This document shows, in pieces, positions 37,601 to 51,100 of a stretch of DNA of 64,000 bases. A program made the position numbers and the translations under genes. The notes under the pieces are model-generated. The model was not told where the DNA came from and searched no databases. It saw only the letters and a program-made list of their open reading frames with translations. The stretch spans positions 186,001-250,000 of the forward strand of contig JAFCMP010000045.1 in assembly GCA_017506865.1 (NCBI GenBank). Direction: 5' to 3'. How positions within the stretch are numbered: position 1 is the stretch's first letter; every line of letters begins with the position of its first letter. Source of the DNA: Tribonema minus. Lineage: Eukaryota > Sar > Xanthophyceae > Tribonematales > Tribonemataceae.

Positions 37601-40600
37601 TGACGTGGTCATATATGTGTACTGTGTTGCTCTGAATTCGTGAAGGGTGCCCCTCATCATGTACGTCACTGCAACTGCTGCGTTCTCCCATTTGCGCTAG
37701 GGCGCTGGTGGCGCTGACGGGGCAGCGCGCGTGCGGCCTCATGTCAGCGAGCAGCAGCGTGGACGTCGCGCTGCTGCAGCGATGCTTCGAGCTGCAGGCG
37801 TACGACCGCCTAGTCAAGGTACTGTGAGAGAACGCAACACTCATGCATGGACGTACAGTATCTGCGCAGCGCTGCTTCGAGCTGCAGGCGTACGATTGTT
37901 TAGTAAAGGTACTTTGGGTGAAACCTCACACACCCGCTACGCATTGACGAACCGCATGACCGCCTAGTAAAGGCATACTTCTGAAGTCCACACGACTCCT
38001 ATGCATGGACGCACAGTATCTGCGCAGCAGTGCTTTGAGCTGCAGGCGTACGACCGCTTAGTGAAGGTACTTCCATACATGCATATGTACGCAAACATAA
38101 ACGTCGCCTGAATCACAAAACATACCCATTGATGTGCAGTCTGTGCTTGGCAAGCCAGCTGCGCGTGCGGCCTCATGTCGCACTGCTGCAGCGGTGCTTC
38201 GAGCTGCAGCCCTACGACTGCCTAGTGAAGGTACTTCAAAACTCGTGGACTTGTACTCATTCATCTCCCGTAGTGGCCAGGTTTTCCCTTTACGGAATAC
38301 AGCACTTGTGCATGGACGTACAGCATGTGCGCAGCGAGCCTGCTGTGCGGTACGGGTACTGCAAGAGAGAGGCTTTCAAGTCCCAGTGTAACAGCACTAG
38401 GCGTATTTGGCATGAATGTGTGCTTCCTGATCGTGATGCTTTTGTGTGTGTCACAGTGTCTGCTGCAGCGCTGCTTTGAGCTGCAGGCCTACGACCGCCT
38501 AGTAAAAGTACCCCAGAACTCATGGACTTGTATTCATCGCCTCCCCGAGGGAAGCTGGGTGGTTTTTGGGGTATTCTTTTCGGAATACAACAATGTTGTG
38601 CTGACGGACAGTATCCGCTCAGCGAGCCTGCTGTGTGGTACGGTTACCGCATGAAAGGGTCTACGCAGTGCCAGCGCAACAGCACTTGGTGGTGTGATGT
38701 TTTGTATAGGCTTCCGTTCCGTTGTTGTTTAAGAATCGTTTGTGTGTGTCACAGTGGGTCATCACCTGGTATTGAGGAGCATCCCAATTTGCCTGCATGC
38801 CTGCTGGTCCATTGTATCATGAAGATGCATCATGAAGATGCAGCATTTGCATGCTTACTTCGTGTACATACATGACACACAATTGGGAGAAGAAAGACGG
38901 CCATTGAGTGCAAGCACTCCGACCAGAGCGACATGACTAAAGGCCATGCATTCCCGTTGGCGTCTCTGCGCTAGCGGGTGAATGGCCTGGCCAAAGGCAT
39001 TATGTGCATCACGCGCTGCCACCCTTGCCTACACTACAGCCATGTTTACTCTTGGCGTCTTCGAATGTGCGGTTGAAAGAGGAACAGGCCTGCGAATGTG
39101 TGCTACTGGCTAAGAGTCCAGCGGGAGGAAGCAGCGCGTGCATCACTTCTTGACTTGTACCGTCCAGCAAGTGTAGGCACGTAGCCGCAGCAGAGTACAG
39201 TTACAGTTATCCGGCTGTTGCGTGCTGTCGTGGCCTACAGATACCGGAGGACGTGAAAACGGCCTTCGTCGCGCACAGGCGCAAGGAGCTGGGGCTGGAC
39301 CGCGTCGATCACACCGTCGAAGCGCGGCAAGTCACCAAGGTACTTCAACTTCAATGGAAACGAATCAAAGGATCGTAGAGCTCTAGTAGGTGACAAGGGG
39401 CGGTTAGCCGCAAGTGCCTTCCACCAATGACGGTGGTCGTTGCTGCCGCGGCAATTGGCCACGAGTCAAACAGTGCCACCATGCCCACAGCAGTCAAAAT
39501 GCTTCTCCCCCTTGAGGGGAAGAACCCCTATGGATTGTGCTCTTATGCTTGTGCATCGCGCGTGCTAACAGCGCATGTGGCAGCTCAGCTCACAGCGTGC
39601 ACGACCTACGCTCCGCCAGGCAAGCGTGGGACTTCAAGATGCGTGCGATAGTACATGGAAACTTCCATGCGATGAACGCGGGCGGCGTGGCGCCTGCGCA
39701 CTGCCTCAATTAGCTGGGGCACGGCCTGACTGTGCCGAGGGCTGTGCGACATGGCCCCAATACCCTACGACGCACCATCAAAGCAGTGTAAACGACTCTG
39801 CTCCAGGAGGTGTATGCAGATGTGTCCAAGTTGACCGTGCCGCTGCAGCTTACATGATTGCTGCAGCCATTCACTTTAATCTCAGCGGTTTCACCTGAGC
39901 CGCACCATCTGGACCACACTGCATTGGTGCTCCACCCAAGCCCTGTATTGAAGTCCACTGCCCCCCCCCATTCCCCTTTCTAGGAGGCATGAACATGTTG
40001 GAGCGTCCCCTCGCGCTATGACCGCACTTCGCCCAATCACCCCTGAATGCCTCTGCTGCATGTGAACTGCCAGTGCCTGCCTTTGCTCCGCTGCGCACGA
40101 ACATCTGCGTAGCTGCTACATGCCTTTGTTTACTTTGTAGATGCTCAACGGCAACTTGCAGCGGACTACTGTAGAGCTCTGTGCAACATCACTTTTGTGT
40201 CATTCGAGCTTGCACCGTCACGTGAGACTCAGCGGACCTTGACGTATTGCTTGCGTCTTGCGCTGCTGCTGTCTGAGCAGATCCTGATCGTAGGCCCCCC
40301 CGGGTCGGGGAAGACCACTCTGGCCATGAACCTCGCACAGCGGCTGGGGCTGGCTGTCTGCAGCGTGGCGGCCGAGGCGGCGCGCGCCGCTGAGGCAGGG
40401 GACACCAAGGTACTCCTATTGTACTCCTGCTGTACTCCAGCAGTGCTCATATCTGAAGGAATGTCACTTTCATGAGTTGCACTCATACAGGCACATGGCG
40501 TGCGTATCTGATGTACTCCTACTGGTTGCGCTCACTCTTGCATGACTGCATGTGAAGCATGAGTTGTGTGGAGTGATGATGTTACTCCTACTGGTTGCGC

Positions 40601-42057
40601 TCACTCTTGCATGACTGCATGTGAAGCATGAGTTGTGTGGAGTGATGATGTTCGTACAGACCCTGAGACAGGCTAGCTGTACGGCATGGGCAGCTTGATA
40701 GCACGCGCCGACTTAAGCTCTGTACTACACAAGCACTTCTCTGAGACAGGCTCTGATTCATACCCAGCAGTGTGCACGGAAAGCTCGTTTCGTGTCTTGC
40801 ATTCACTGGAGTCCTGCCCTGTGCACCCGCTGCACTCATTTTCTCTCGATTCACTTGTGCGCCAGAGCCGGGATTTTAACCCGCTCTCGCACGCACTTGA
40901 CTTATCAGCACAAGATTCCAGCGTGCCACCGCCCCTGCATCGACAACTGTCACCACTGCTGCAGGGAGAGCGCGCCCTGAAACTGCTGAACGCTGGCGAA
41001 GAGGTGCCCCTCGACACCGCACTGGCACTGGTGGGCCCCAGGCTGGCAGGTCGGGAATGTCAACAGAACGGGTGAGCATTGCCTGCCTGTGTACTACATA
41101 TGCTGCATCATTACGGTACCACTGTATTGCAACAAGATGGGTGAGCATTGGCTGCCTCTGAACTAGACAGCATCAATCTTGTTCCACGGTATCTTAAACG
41201 CCTTTGAAGTGTACGGCATGCGCCACTTGCCAATGCACGCGGACGCGAGCGCTGTCAGCAAATGCACGCAGACGCGAGCGCTGTCAGCGTGTCGGTGGCT
41301 CATCAGGGGCGCCAGCAGTGCGGTTACTAGCGAATTGTTCGTGGTTTGCGGTGCCCTGCACGTATGAGAGCAGGCCGAAGTCAGCATACCTACCAGGGGG
41401 GTAGCAATCAGGATCATTGTTTTCATGCAGCAATATGTCGTGCTTCACGATCATGCCGGTACGCACGCGCCTTCCGCATGCCGCCAACATCTGCGCTTAC
41501 CCCCCTGACATAGCGCTTACCCTAACCCGACCCTTGCACCGTCGCTCTGCACCGTTGCCCTGCAGCTGGGTGCTTGAAGGCGGGGGGCTCAGCTGCACCG
41601 CAGATGAGGTGAGCGCTGACGCACTGCTACTTGAATATTCAATTTGAGTTTGCACTTCAAGAATTCAGCATGGGTGTTTTGTTCAAGCCTTTACTGCTCA
41701 CATGGCGGTGCTTCTTCAAAAAGCAGTGCACTGCAAGGATGAGCACTGACACTGGGGCGCACACCACAACCCAGTCCAGTGCTCAATGCTAGTGTTAGCG
41801 CAGACTGACCTTAATTCTAACCTAACCCTAACCCTACCCCTAACCCTAAGATCAGGGCACTGTGCCGTCCAGTGACACCGTTGTGCGTGCAACGAGCACC
41901 GCACTGCGGGCGTGTCGTTGTCCTGCTGAGCATCCGCATGTCAGTTTTGTTGGGCACCAAGAATCTTTGTGTCTCTCCAACTATTGGGTGCTGACTGCGT
42001 AAACGCTTGCCTGCAGCGCAGTGGCGTAGCTCGGCACTTGTTGATTGCTGATTTAAA

Positions 42058-42146
<89 letters not shown>

Positions 42147-45100
42147 GCTGCTGCTGCTGCTGCTGCCGCCGCCGCCGCCGCCGTGCCTCTGTGCGTGTGC
42201 TGCAGCTAGAGGAGGCCATCGTGATGGCGACTGCGGTTGGCCAGGAGGACGATATTGTGGCTCGGCCCGACATTGTCATTGCCCTGAGACTCAAGGTGCG
42301 ACAGCAACTGGACAGCTGGCAGAACCCTAACCTTTAACCCTGACTTTCGCCTTTACCAAAGTGCAACTGCGGATGCATCATGGCTGAGTGCGTGCACGGG
42401 TCACGCTTTTCAGCATGGAAGTAGACCAGTCACCATATGACTTGTCCCGAGGCTGAAGTGCAGGTGTACTGCAGAAGAGGTTCGCATGGACAAGCAGAAG
42501 AGTACGCCAGTGAGTATGCTTGTTCACTTGGAGGGCTGGCGTTGTCATTTTGGGAGACTGAAGGTGCGATGGCGACTGGCTGACCTTGCATGCGTACAAG
42601 CAAGCAACACCAATGAGCACTACTTGCGTTGTCAAACACGTGGCATCACCGTTGCACTGAGACTGGGGGTGCAGCAGCGGCTGCGCCGCAGAGGCTAGCT
42701 GGCCTTGCATTCGCGTCAGCTAGAAAGTAGACCAGTGCGAATGACTGCCCACTTTATCGCCTGACCATTGTACAGAGACCTGAGAATGGACAGCGACTGC
42801 AGAGCTGGTCGGCTACACCCCGCACCTAGCCTTAACCCTACTATCAGTAGTCTAGGGCGTGGCAGAAATGCAGGGCCGTGAGCGTGGAAGCAGACCAGTA
42901 CGCACACTCGCGCACTTGCGCTTAGGCACGGCGAATGTGGACGCTGCGGCATGCTTCAGGTATGTGCGTATGATGCACGGTAGACCGGCAGCACACCAGG
43001 TTGAGATGCCACACGCGCGTGTGCCGTGCGCACTGACGCAGTTGACCTTGCCGTCGTCGTCACACAGCGCTGGAGGTCGGGGTTAGGGTTCAGGTTGCAC
43101 TCATGGGTGCATTGGCCCCGTGTCCCGTGACTGTAGCATGTCAGACAAGCGAGTGATGTGTAGGTCAGACGCAGGGTAGGGTTCAGGTTGGGATTGGCGT
43201 TAGCATCAGGGTTGGGTTGAAGTTAGAATTATGCACCTCACATTACGCTCAGTAGCTGCCGCTACTCGCATGCTCAGGCCACAGTGCTCAGGACGGCACT
43301 AACGCATTGCTCACGCACATGCCAGAGCGCACCCTGGGCCCGCGGACGCAAACACCTCAGATCTCATGAGCGCCGCTGCCGCATAGACGCACTCAGTGAT
43401 GCGTTCTTCACTCTTCTGACCCTGGCCAGGACAGATCCGCCACTGACTCGTCGTGCCAGCTGCGATGTTGGCTCAAGCAGCCAGAGGGCAAACCTCAGTC
43501 ACGTCGCCTGCCCGTCACTGCCATCGCATACAACCTTTGTAACGCTGCCTTTCTGTTCTTACTTCTACATGACTGCCGTCTATGCTAGCCCACTAGCTGG
43601 CAGCCACGTGCCTGCACTGGCACCAGTCAACAAGTGATGCATGTGCTGCTTCCTCCCCCCAGACCCTTCACAAAGAGTACACGTTCCGAGGCCTGTTCCC
43701 CTTTGTTTCGCGTGCGCCTGTGCAGAGTACACACATTCCGAGGCCTGTTCCTCTTCGCCTTGTGTGCGCCTGTCGTGGTGCGTGCCATAGGTAACGCTGC
43801 CTTTATTCTTGCCTTTATTCTTGCCTTTATTCTTGCAGGATGACGCCGCCACGTCCGTGAAGCGCGTCCTGGGGCGCAGGCTGGACCCGGAGACCGGCGC
43901 GCTGTTCAGCGCGAACGGCCCCCTGCCGGTGAGAACGCGGCTGCACGCAGCACCGTCGTGTTGCAGCATTGTATGCAGTACAATTTTCTGAAGTTGGGTT
44001 TCTCAAGGACCGCAAGAGGGACCGGGCTGCCTAGCAGCCAGATTGCATTCAGTAACTCCACCTGCGCTGCTGTGCCCCATTAGCTCCAATGGTGAGCACG
44101 CGGCTGCACGTGGCAACATGGTGTTGCGGCACTGTATGCTTCCAAGTACTTGAAGTAAAGTACAACGCAATCCTTGTGGGTTCATTGTGAGGGCCCAAGA
44201 GGGAGCCGGCTGTCTAGCAGCTGCCTGTAGCCAACAGCCAGGTTGCTTGCGGCTGCAGGCGGCAACGTGGTGTTGTAGCACCGTATACAATACAATTCAG
44301 CTGAGATCTATGCAATACAGTTCACATGGGATCGCGGCAACGTGGTGTTGCGGCACCGTATACAATACAATTTCTCTGGGGTTTGTTTTCAGAAGGGCCC
44401 CGAGAGGGAGCCGGCGGTCCAGCAACGGCCTGTAGGCAACAGTCCAGTTCCACAAAGAACTTAGCCTGCTGTGCCCCATTAGCTCCGCCGCTGGTTGTGC
44501 TGCACAATTCATACCCTACCCTGCTCCTAGGGTATGCGTTGCCAAGCACTTTGCCCTCTACTTGCGCTGCTGTAGATTGGATGGTGTGGACTTCAACTTC
44601 CGGTGGAGGCTGATACGCTCTGTGTGCAACTTGTTGCCGAGCGCTGCCGCAGGAGTCCAAAGACGTCGCGTCGCGCCTGGTCTGGCAGTCGGGCGACAAG
44701 GAGGAGGCGGCAGTGCGCGCGCGCCTTGAGGCCCACCGGTATGTATGTATGAGACACACGACAGCTTGTGATTAGCACTGTCTCTTTATTTGATACCAGT
44801 ATTGGTGGACATGACACGCATGTAACTAGGGTCTGGATCTGCATGTGGTGCTCTTGGTTTCGATACAGTGCTTCAGGTGTCGGCTTCGCGTCAATACCCC
44901 AAGAAGGCGGGGGCACCGCGTGGGCCATGTCCGTCGGGACGCCCTAGGCACATGACGTTCCACAGAATTTTACTGCGTACGTGCAACTCTCGGCCAGTGC
45001 GCACGCGCCTCGAGGCCCACCGGTATGTATGTATGCAGCACACAACGTTGAAGACTCAACCTGACTCTGTTTTTTAGATTGCCATTGGTTGACATGACAC

Positions 45101-48100
45101 ATGCGATTTGCGACACTAGGGTTTGGGACAGACTCTCATTTTGGCATTAGTACAGTGCTCCAGGTGGTCAGTATGGGCTTCAGATACTGCCAATGTCTCA
45201 GGTAGGCATGAGTATCACGTGGGCATCACGCAGTGCGCACGCGCCGCGAGGCTCACCAATATGTATGTACGCAGCACATGACGTTACAGTATTGCAGTTA
45301 AAGTGTAGAAGACTTTTCAAACTGACTCTGGTCGCAGTGTTGCCATTGGTTGACACGTCACATGTGACACCAGGGTGTGGAGCAGACTTTGGTACTACCG
45401 GTGCAGTGCTCATCCCAGCAGGGAATGCGTGCATGCGCTCAATAGGAGCGTAAGTGCTGTATACAACATGGTGTGAACTGGGATTTTCGCCCCTCAAGTG
45501 CAAGTAAATGAAGTACAGCGCTTCAGGTGGCTGGCGTCAGTGTGGGCTTCATTCACGTAATGCTGCCTCAGGTAGGCATGGGAATTACGTGGGCATCAAG
45601 CAGTGCGCATGCATGAGGCCTACCGGTGCGTTTGAAGTACGTGACGTGACACAGGAATAAACTGCGTACATGCACCTCTTGGCCAACCATAGCCGCCACC
45701 CCAAACCTGACCCCAACGCTCTCCTGAATGGACAGCTGCTGGCGGCACGACTTTTCAGGACTGCACATGTGTTGCGACGCAGTTGCTTTGATAATGAAGA
45801 AAGCACGCAGCAGCAGAAGCACTCACAAGTTGGTATGCCAGTAGTACATATGCATGCTGTGCGCTCTAAGGCGGTGCCCGCTTGCAGCCTTTCCGGAGGC
45901 CCTATGTACTCAGGCGTGGCTTGAAGGCTACACCTAAGACACAAATAATCTCAACTGCGCGCGCGAAACAATGCCGGCTGCATGCGTGCAGCAGCGCCGA
46001 CATCGCCGCCTCCCTACATACCTACATCGCGCCGGCAACCGCACCTGTTGACGCACCCCCCTGAAGTCCCGATTCGCTGGCCGATTACTTACATTGCGGC
46101 ATCACACGCACCACGACACCCCCCCCTGGTACATCACCGATTCGCTGGCTGAGGCGACACCCCCCCGAGCAGCCTTCACTCGCCCTCATACCCCTCCCCC
46201 ACCCCTCCTTACTGTGCAGTCTACACCGTACTCATACCCCCCACCCCCCCCTTACGAATGCGTTGCAGCGCGGGCATCGACGCCTTCCTACATGCCTACC
46301 TCGCGGCCTCACGGCGGCAACTGTACCTGTTGAAAGTTCCCTCCTGCAGCACCGATTTGCTGGCCCACCACGTCGCAGTGGCAAACGCGCCATGACACCC
46401 CCCTCTGGTAAAACACCGTTTTCCTGGCTGAGGCGACATCCCCCTACATGAGCAATCTTTACTCGCCCTCATACCCCCCCCCCCCCCCCCTCCTGCCAAT
46501 TTTTTTTCGCAGCGCGGGCATCGGCGCCTTCCTACATACCTACCTCGCGGCGGGCGGCGGCGCCGCAAGCGTCGGCTACATCGGCGGCGACGCTCCCAGC
46601 GAACTAAAAAACGCGCCATGACGCATTCCTTAGGCAAACCACCGCGTTGCTGGCCGAGGAGACACCCTCCCTAACCAATCTGAACTCGCCCTCATACCCC
46701 CCCCCCCCGTGTGCACGCGCCGCAGCGCCGGCATCGACGCCTTCCTACATACCTACCTGGCAGCCGGCGGCGCCGCGAGCGTCGGTTACATAGGCGGTGA
46801 CGCTCCCAGCGAAGACGACGACGAGGACAGCGAGGCCGACAGCGAAGCGGGGGGGGCGCGGGGGGGGGCAGGGGGGGGGGCGCAGGGGGCGGCGGCGGGG
46901 GCGCCGCTGCCGGAGAAGCTGCTGGCACACATCGTCGAGAGGGGCGGGACCCTGGGCTGCGTGCACGTAAGTGGGGGTCGGGGGGGGGAAGGGGTGTGTG
47001 CCTGAGCTGTTGCGTGTTGTTGCAAGAGCGAGTAAACCCTAGGTTTAAGCTCACTTGAACCGTAGTGCTGAAATCCCGTCAGTGTGGGGCGCAGAGCGGT
47101 GAGAGAGGCGGCACCCTGGGCTGCGTGCACGCGAGTGGGGTTGGGGGGAGGGGGGGGGGGGCTGAGATACTTCGAAGTATTGCGAGGGCGGGTAAAATCT
47201 AGCTCCAACCTCACTGCAACCCTAGTACTGAAACCCCGGCAGTGTGCGGCGCACATTGTTGCGTGGGGCGGGACCCTGGGCTGCGTGCACCTAGCCTCAC
47301 TTCAAATCTAGTACTGAAAATCCCAGCAGTGTGGCGCGCACAGCGTCGAGAGGGGCGAGGCCTGGGCTGCATGCATGTAAGTGGGGTGGAGCTCCTAGCT
47401 GTTGCAATGACGAGCAAACCCTAGCCCTAACCTAAATTGAACCCCAGTGCTGAAACCCCGGCAGTGTGACAGCATGCGCGGACCCCTGTTGTTTGGTTCA
47501 GGCAGGCCGTCCTCGTTGCCTGCCTGCACACTCATCCGCGGCCCTTACGGACGTGGTGTCTGTGGCTGCGAGTGTTGCGTGCTCGCGAACAGCCCACGTT
47601 CGTAGAGGGAGCAGCAGGGGAGCACTGTGGGGCGAATACGTGCGGCATGAGCATGTGCAGCTCGTAGGGTCGGGGTAGGGTTAGACAGAGTCCGGGCTAG
47701 AAGCTGGGTCGGACCCCCACCCTACCCGTAACCTATGGTGCACAGTACCCCGGTGATTCAGACAGAGTTGGGGTCAAGTAGCATCGGGCACTTTAGAGGT
47801 GCAGTCAAACTCTAATTATGTACTGCGTTTGTTGTTCGTGAGGTTGCAGGTGGCAGTGCTCACTATTTGGTCCGCATCGCAGTCACGCCATTGCAGTTTG
47901 CAAAATGCGTGCTGCGATATGATTAATGCACTCCTCTGAATCGAGCTATGCTCGAGTGCCATGTATGTTTGTGCATGGTTTACATACATAGAAGTGGTTG
48001 ATGGCGACGCCCTGCCGTAGCCGTGCTTACATGACCTCTTCCACCACTTACGCGTCACAATCTTTACTGGCGCAAAAAAGTAGTACTCACAGGTATACGC

Positions 48101-51100
48101 TGCTTGCACTTGACGTACTTCATTTGTTTCAAGTATGTTGTACAGTACCTGTCCTTGCACAGGTGCTTGGTGATGACGCTCAGCGGCAGCAGCACTTCAA
48201 CATCCCCTTCAGCCACGCCCCATGATCCTGCGATCACTTGAAATGTGTCTGTCTAGATATGCGCAGATACTGCATGGCGGTCCTTAGCTGCACCACTGCC
48301 ATCTCTTACCATGCCGCAATGGATCTACCGTTGGTACACAGTGCACATAATGAGGAGTGCCATTCACCGCCACACTCTGCATGCCTTTACCATTACCACA
48401 TTATGGTGTGCTTCCATTGGTACACATTGCACACAATTGGAAGTGCCACTCACCGCCACACACTGCATGTCCTTACCATTACCGCATTCTGGCATATTTC
48501 TGCGCATGCGCAGGTGTTGGATGGTGATGCCACAGCAGCACTTCAATGTCACCTTCAACCACGTCACATAATCCTACGATGTATCACTTGCAATGTGTCT
48601 GTGCATGCACAGGTGCCAGGGTGACGATTCTCAGCCGCAGCAGTGCCGCCTCTTGCCATTGCCATTGATGTGCCATTCATCACTACACAGTGCATGCCCT
48701 TACCGCTACCGTATTCTGGTGTATGTGTGCAAGCGCAGGTGTTGGATGGTGATGCTGCGCCACAGCAGTGCTTGGACGCAGCCCTCCATGCCCTGGTTGC
48801 CGTCAACGAGGCTGATACGAAGGGGGAGGAAGGGGGGGTGGCCGAGCCCGACTGGGCAGCCTTGCCCCCCAACGCTTTTGCGGTGAGTCAAGGCGCTTGA
48901 AAACTGCCTGTGCTCTTTTGTGTATGCACAATACATGCGTGTGTGTTGTCGTACTGTGCAACGCGCAGCACATTTTGCGCACTGACTCTAGCGGCATGCT
49001 CTGTTCACAAGTCACACAATTTGTTGTCTTTTCCTGCATGCTGTGAGCAGGTGACCCTCTTCTGTCTGGAGGAACAGCTGCAGAGCCGAGCGGTGAGTCC
49101 ACTTCAACTTTGGCGGATGCCCTCGTGACGTCTGTGGTGCAGCCGCGCTTTCGATCCGGTATGGCCCGTGACATGCCCCTTGTCTTCCGCAGCCAGTTGA
49201 GCACTGCTGTTGAGAGCCGCAGCACGTGAAGCGCAGCTGACAAAGCTTAGATGCAGTGATATCATATGGCAGCGCGACACGCCATCACACACGCGTGGGC
49301 CGCGCACATAACAGCCGCCCCAATACTTTGCCTGCTCTCTGGCAAACGCGCCACGGCCATTTCCGCAAATCCGCAAAGCCCCACGCGCTGTGCTGCTGTG
49401 CCCAGTTTCTTGGAGCATTTGACCTCCTGCGCACCCAGTCCGCCGTTTTAACGCCTGTCGCCAGATTCAGACGCCAAGCAGTGAAAGACAGTACAAGATG
49501 GCACTGGTTCTGTCCCAGCCCCATGTCGTGTCGCGCTGCTGCGCCGCTGGACTCGCATTGCCGCTGCCAGTTCATCTCTGTCGCGCCGCCGCCGCGCCGC
49601 GCCCGTACTTCAGTCAACTTGAAGTAAGACCGGTTTGCCTCTACGCGCGTGCCTACCGCCCTGAGGCCATACAGTGTGTAGCAGTACAAGGAACCACCAT
49701 ATCTTCCTACTCCGGCCTCGTGTCATGGGTTAGGGTTTAGGGTTAGGGTTAGCAATGGCGGTGCGCCCCTGGACTCGCTCTCTGCCGCCGCCTGTCGGCG
49801 TGGTGTCACTGCATAGCGCCTGCACTTGAAGTCTGACTTGCTCTAAATCCGCTGGCGCGCAGTGCCCGGCAGCAACTGATGTCGATGAAGTTAGACGTAC
49901 CAAGCCTTGTTTACAGGGCGGCAGGTGCGCACCCTCTTTCTGTTCCAGAAACAGCAAGCACAGCTGTTGCGGCCCTACCAGCAATTGCTCACCGACGTCA
50001 CTCTCATCACATAGAAACAAAAGCGTCCACCGCCCGCTTCCCCCCCCCCCCACACACCCTCCCGCAGGTGGACTTCCTTCCGCACATGTTTCGATGTGCA
50101 CAACGCCTTTGCAGCGCGTGCTCTCATCCCGTAAGCAGAAGCACCCCCCCCCCCTCCCCCCCCCTTCCTCCCCCAGGTGTGGACTTCCATCCGCAAGTGT
50201 CAGCCTTCCTGCTCTCTTGCTTGCTTCCCACGCCTTGCTACTCCAATCTCTCACCTACATCACTCTCACCCCCCCCCCCCACACACACACCTCACACCGT
50301 CCCCCAGGTAGACTTCCTTCCGCACATGTTCCGCATGTTCCCGGACCGAGACTACTGCGTACTGACGGTGCCGTGCGCGCCCGCAAGGGGGGTGATGGGG
50401 GGCCCTGTCAGGGGGGCGTCGGCCCCCCTGCTGCGGCACTTCGCGCCGGCGCGCGCTAAGCCCGACAGCGCCTTCGGGCATGCGCTGTACGTCATGCACC
50501 GCGACAGGTCAGTTGTCGATGTATATGTTGAAGTTTGCTTGCACTTGGGTGCCACTGGTCAGAACGATGATGCAAAAGGTGCCTCACACTTCAGAAGCGT
50601 CAGGTGCGCCGGGGTCTCTGCGCGTGCGCGTGTGTGCCTGCTTGGCCTTCGGCCATGCGCTGTACGTCATGCACCGCGACAGGTCAGTTGAGAGTGAAGG
50701 CAAAGTACACGCAGAGATGATGACAGCGCCGTGGGGTCGGTGTGTGTGTGTGTGTGAATGTGAGTGTGCGTGTGTGTTCGTTGACTGCGCTTTTGTGCGC
50801 ATGCGCCGTGTATGTCATGCACCGCGGCAGGTCAGTCATCGATGTATACGTTGACGTATGTTGTAGTTTGCTTGCACTTGGGTGGTCAGAATGCGGCAGG
50901 CCTGTCGCTGATGCAGAGAGCGCAATTAGGCATCAGAGATGTCAGGAGCGCCGGGTCTCTGCGCGTGCGTGCGTGCATCGGCTTGGCCTTCGGGCACGCG
51001 CTGTACGTCATTCACCGCGACAGGTCAGCTGTTGAGGTTGAAGGTGAAGTACACGCAGAGGTGCTGGCAGCGTTGTAGAATTGGTGTGTGTGTGTGTGTA

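Larger units (their letters stand above)
31666..37818 (+). other. CFAP61 N-terminal conserved region (exons 1-6)
   Basis: Exons 1-6 encode the acetyltransferase-like N-terminal region of CFAP61. It opens with YQIRRASEADLGALTALISR and continues with NTLWVEFAVDG in exon 2, VFTLLPEVDS in exon 3, AVRAACIEDHDDLLPIFE in exon 4, TYGEFYLADVISAQDDQN in exon 5 and GQRACGLMSASS with LLQRCFELQAYD in exon 6. The order and spacing match animal CFAP61. A species-specific Gly/Ser-rich loop (GNGGSSGGGGGG) interrupts exon 2. Confidence 0.85.
39241..48882 (+). other. Adenylate-kinase-like domain inside CFAP61 (exons 7-15)
   Basis: Exon 7 (IPEDVKTAFVAHRRKELGLD) leads into exon 8 with a P-loop ILIVGPPGSGKTTLAMNLAQ. 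Exons 9-10 join as ALKLLNAGEEVPLDTALALV ... RECQQNGWVLEGGG, the NMP-domain pattern. Exon 11 ends PDIVIALRLK. Exon 12 has the LID start VKRVLGRRLDPETGALF, and exon 13 continues ASRLVWQSGDKEEAAVRARL. Exon 14 adds an acidic/Gly-rich insert (APSEDDDEDSEADSEAGG) before LPEKLLAHIVERGGTLGCVH. Compared with canonical adenylate kinases, the GFPR arginine is replaced (EGGGL) and the first post-LID arginine is replaced (SGD), while P-loop Lys, the GRR arginines and the VRxRL arginine remain. Nucleotide binding without normal catalysis is possible. Confidence 0.8.

Noticed and set aside
43660-43730. Possible exon encoding EYTFRGLFPFVSR between CFAP61 exons 11 and 12
   Set aside because: Exons 11 and 12 join directly in frame as the expected PDIVIALRLK-DDAATSVKRV text, and the segment is itself an intronic duplicate (43670 and 43728).
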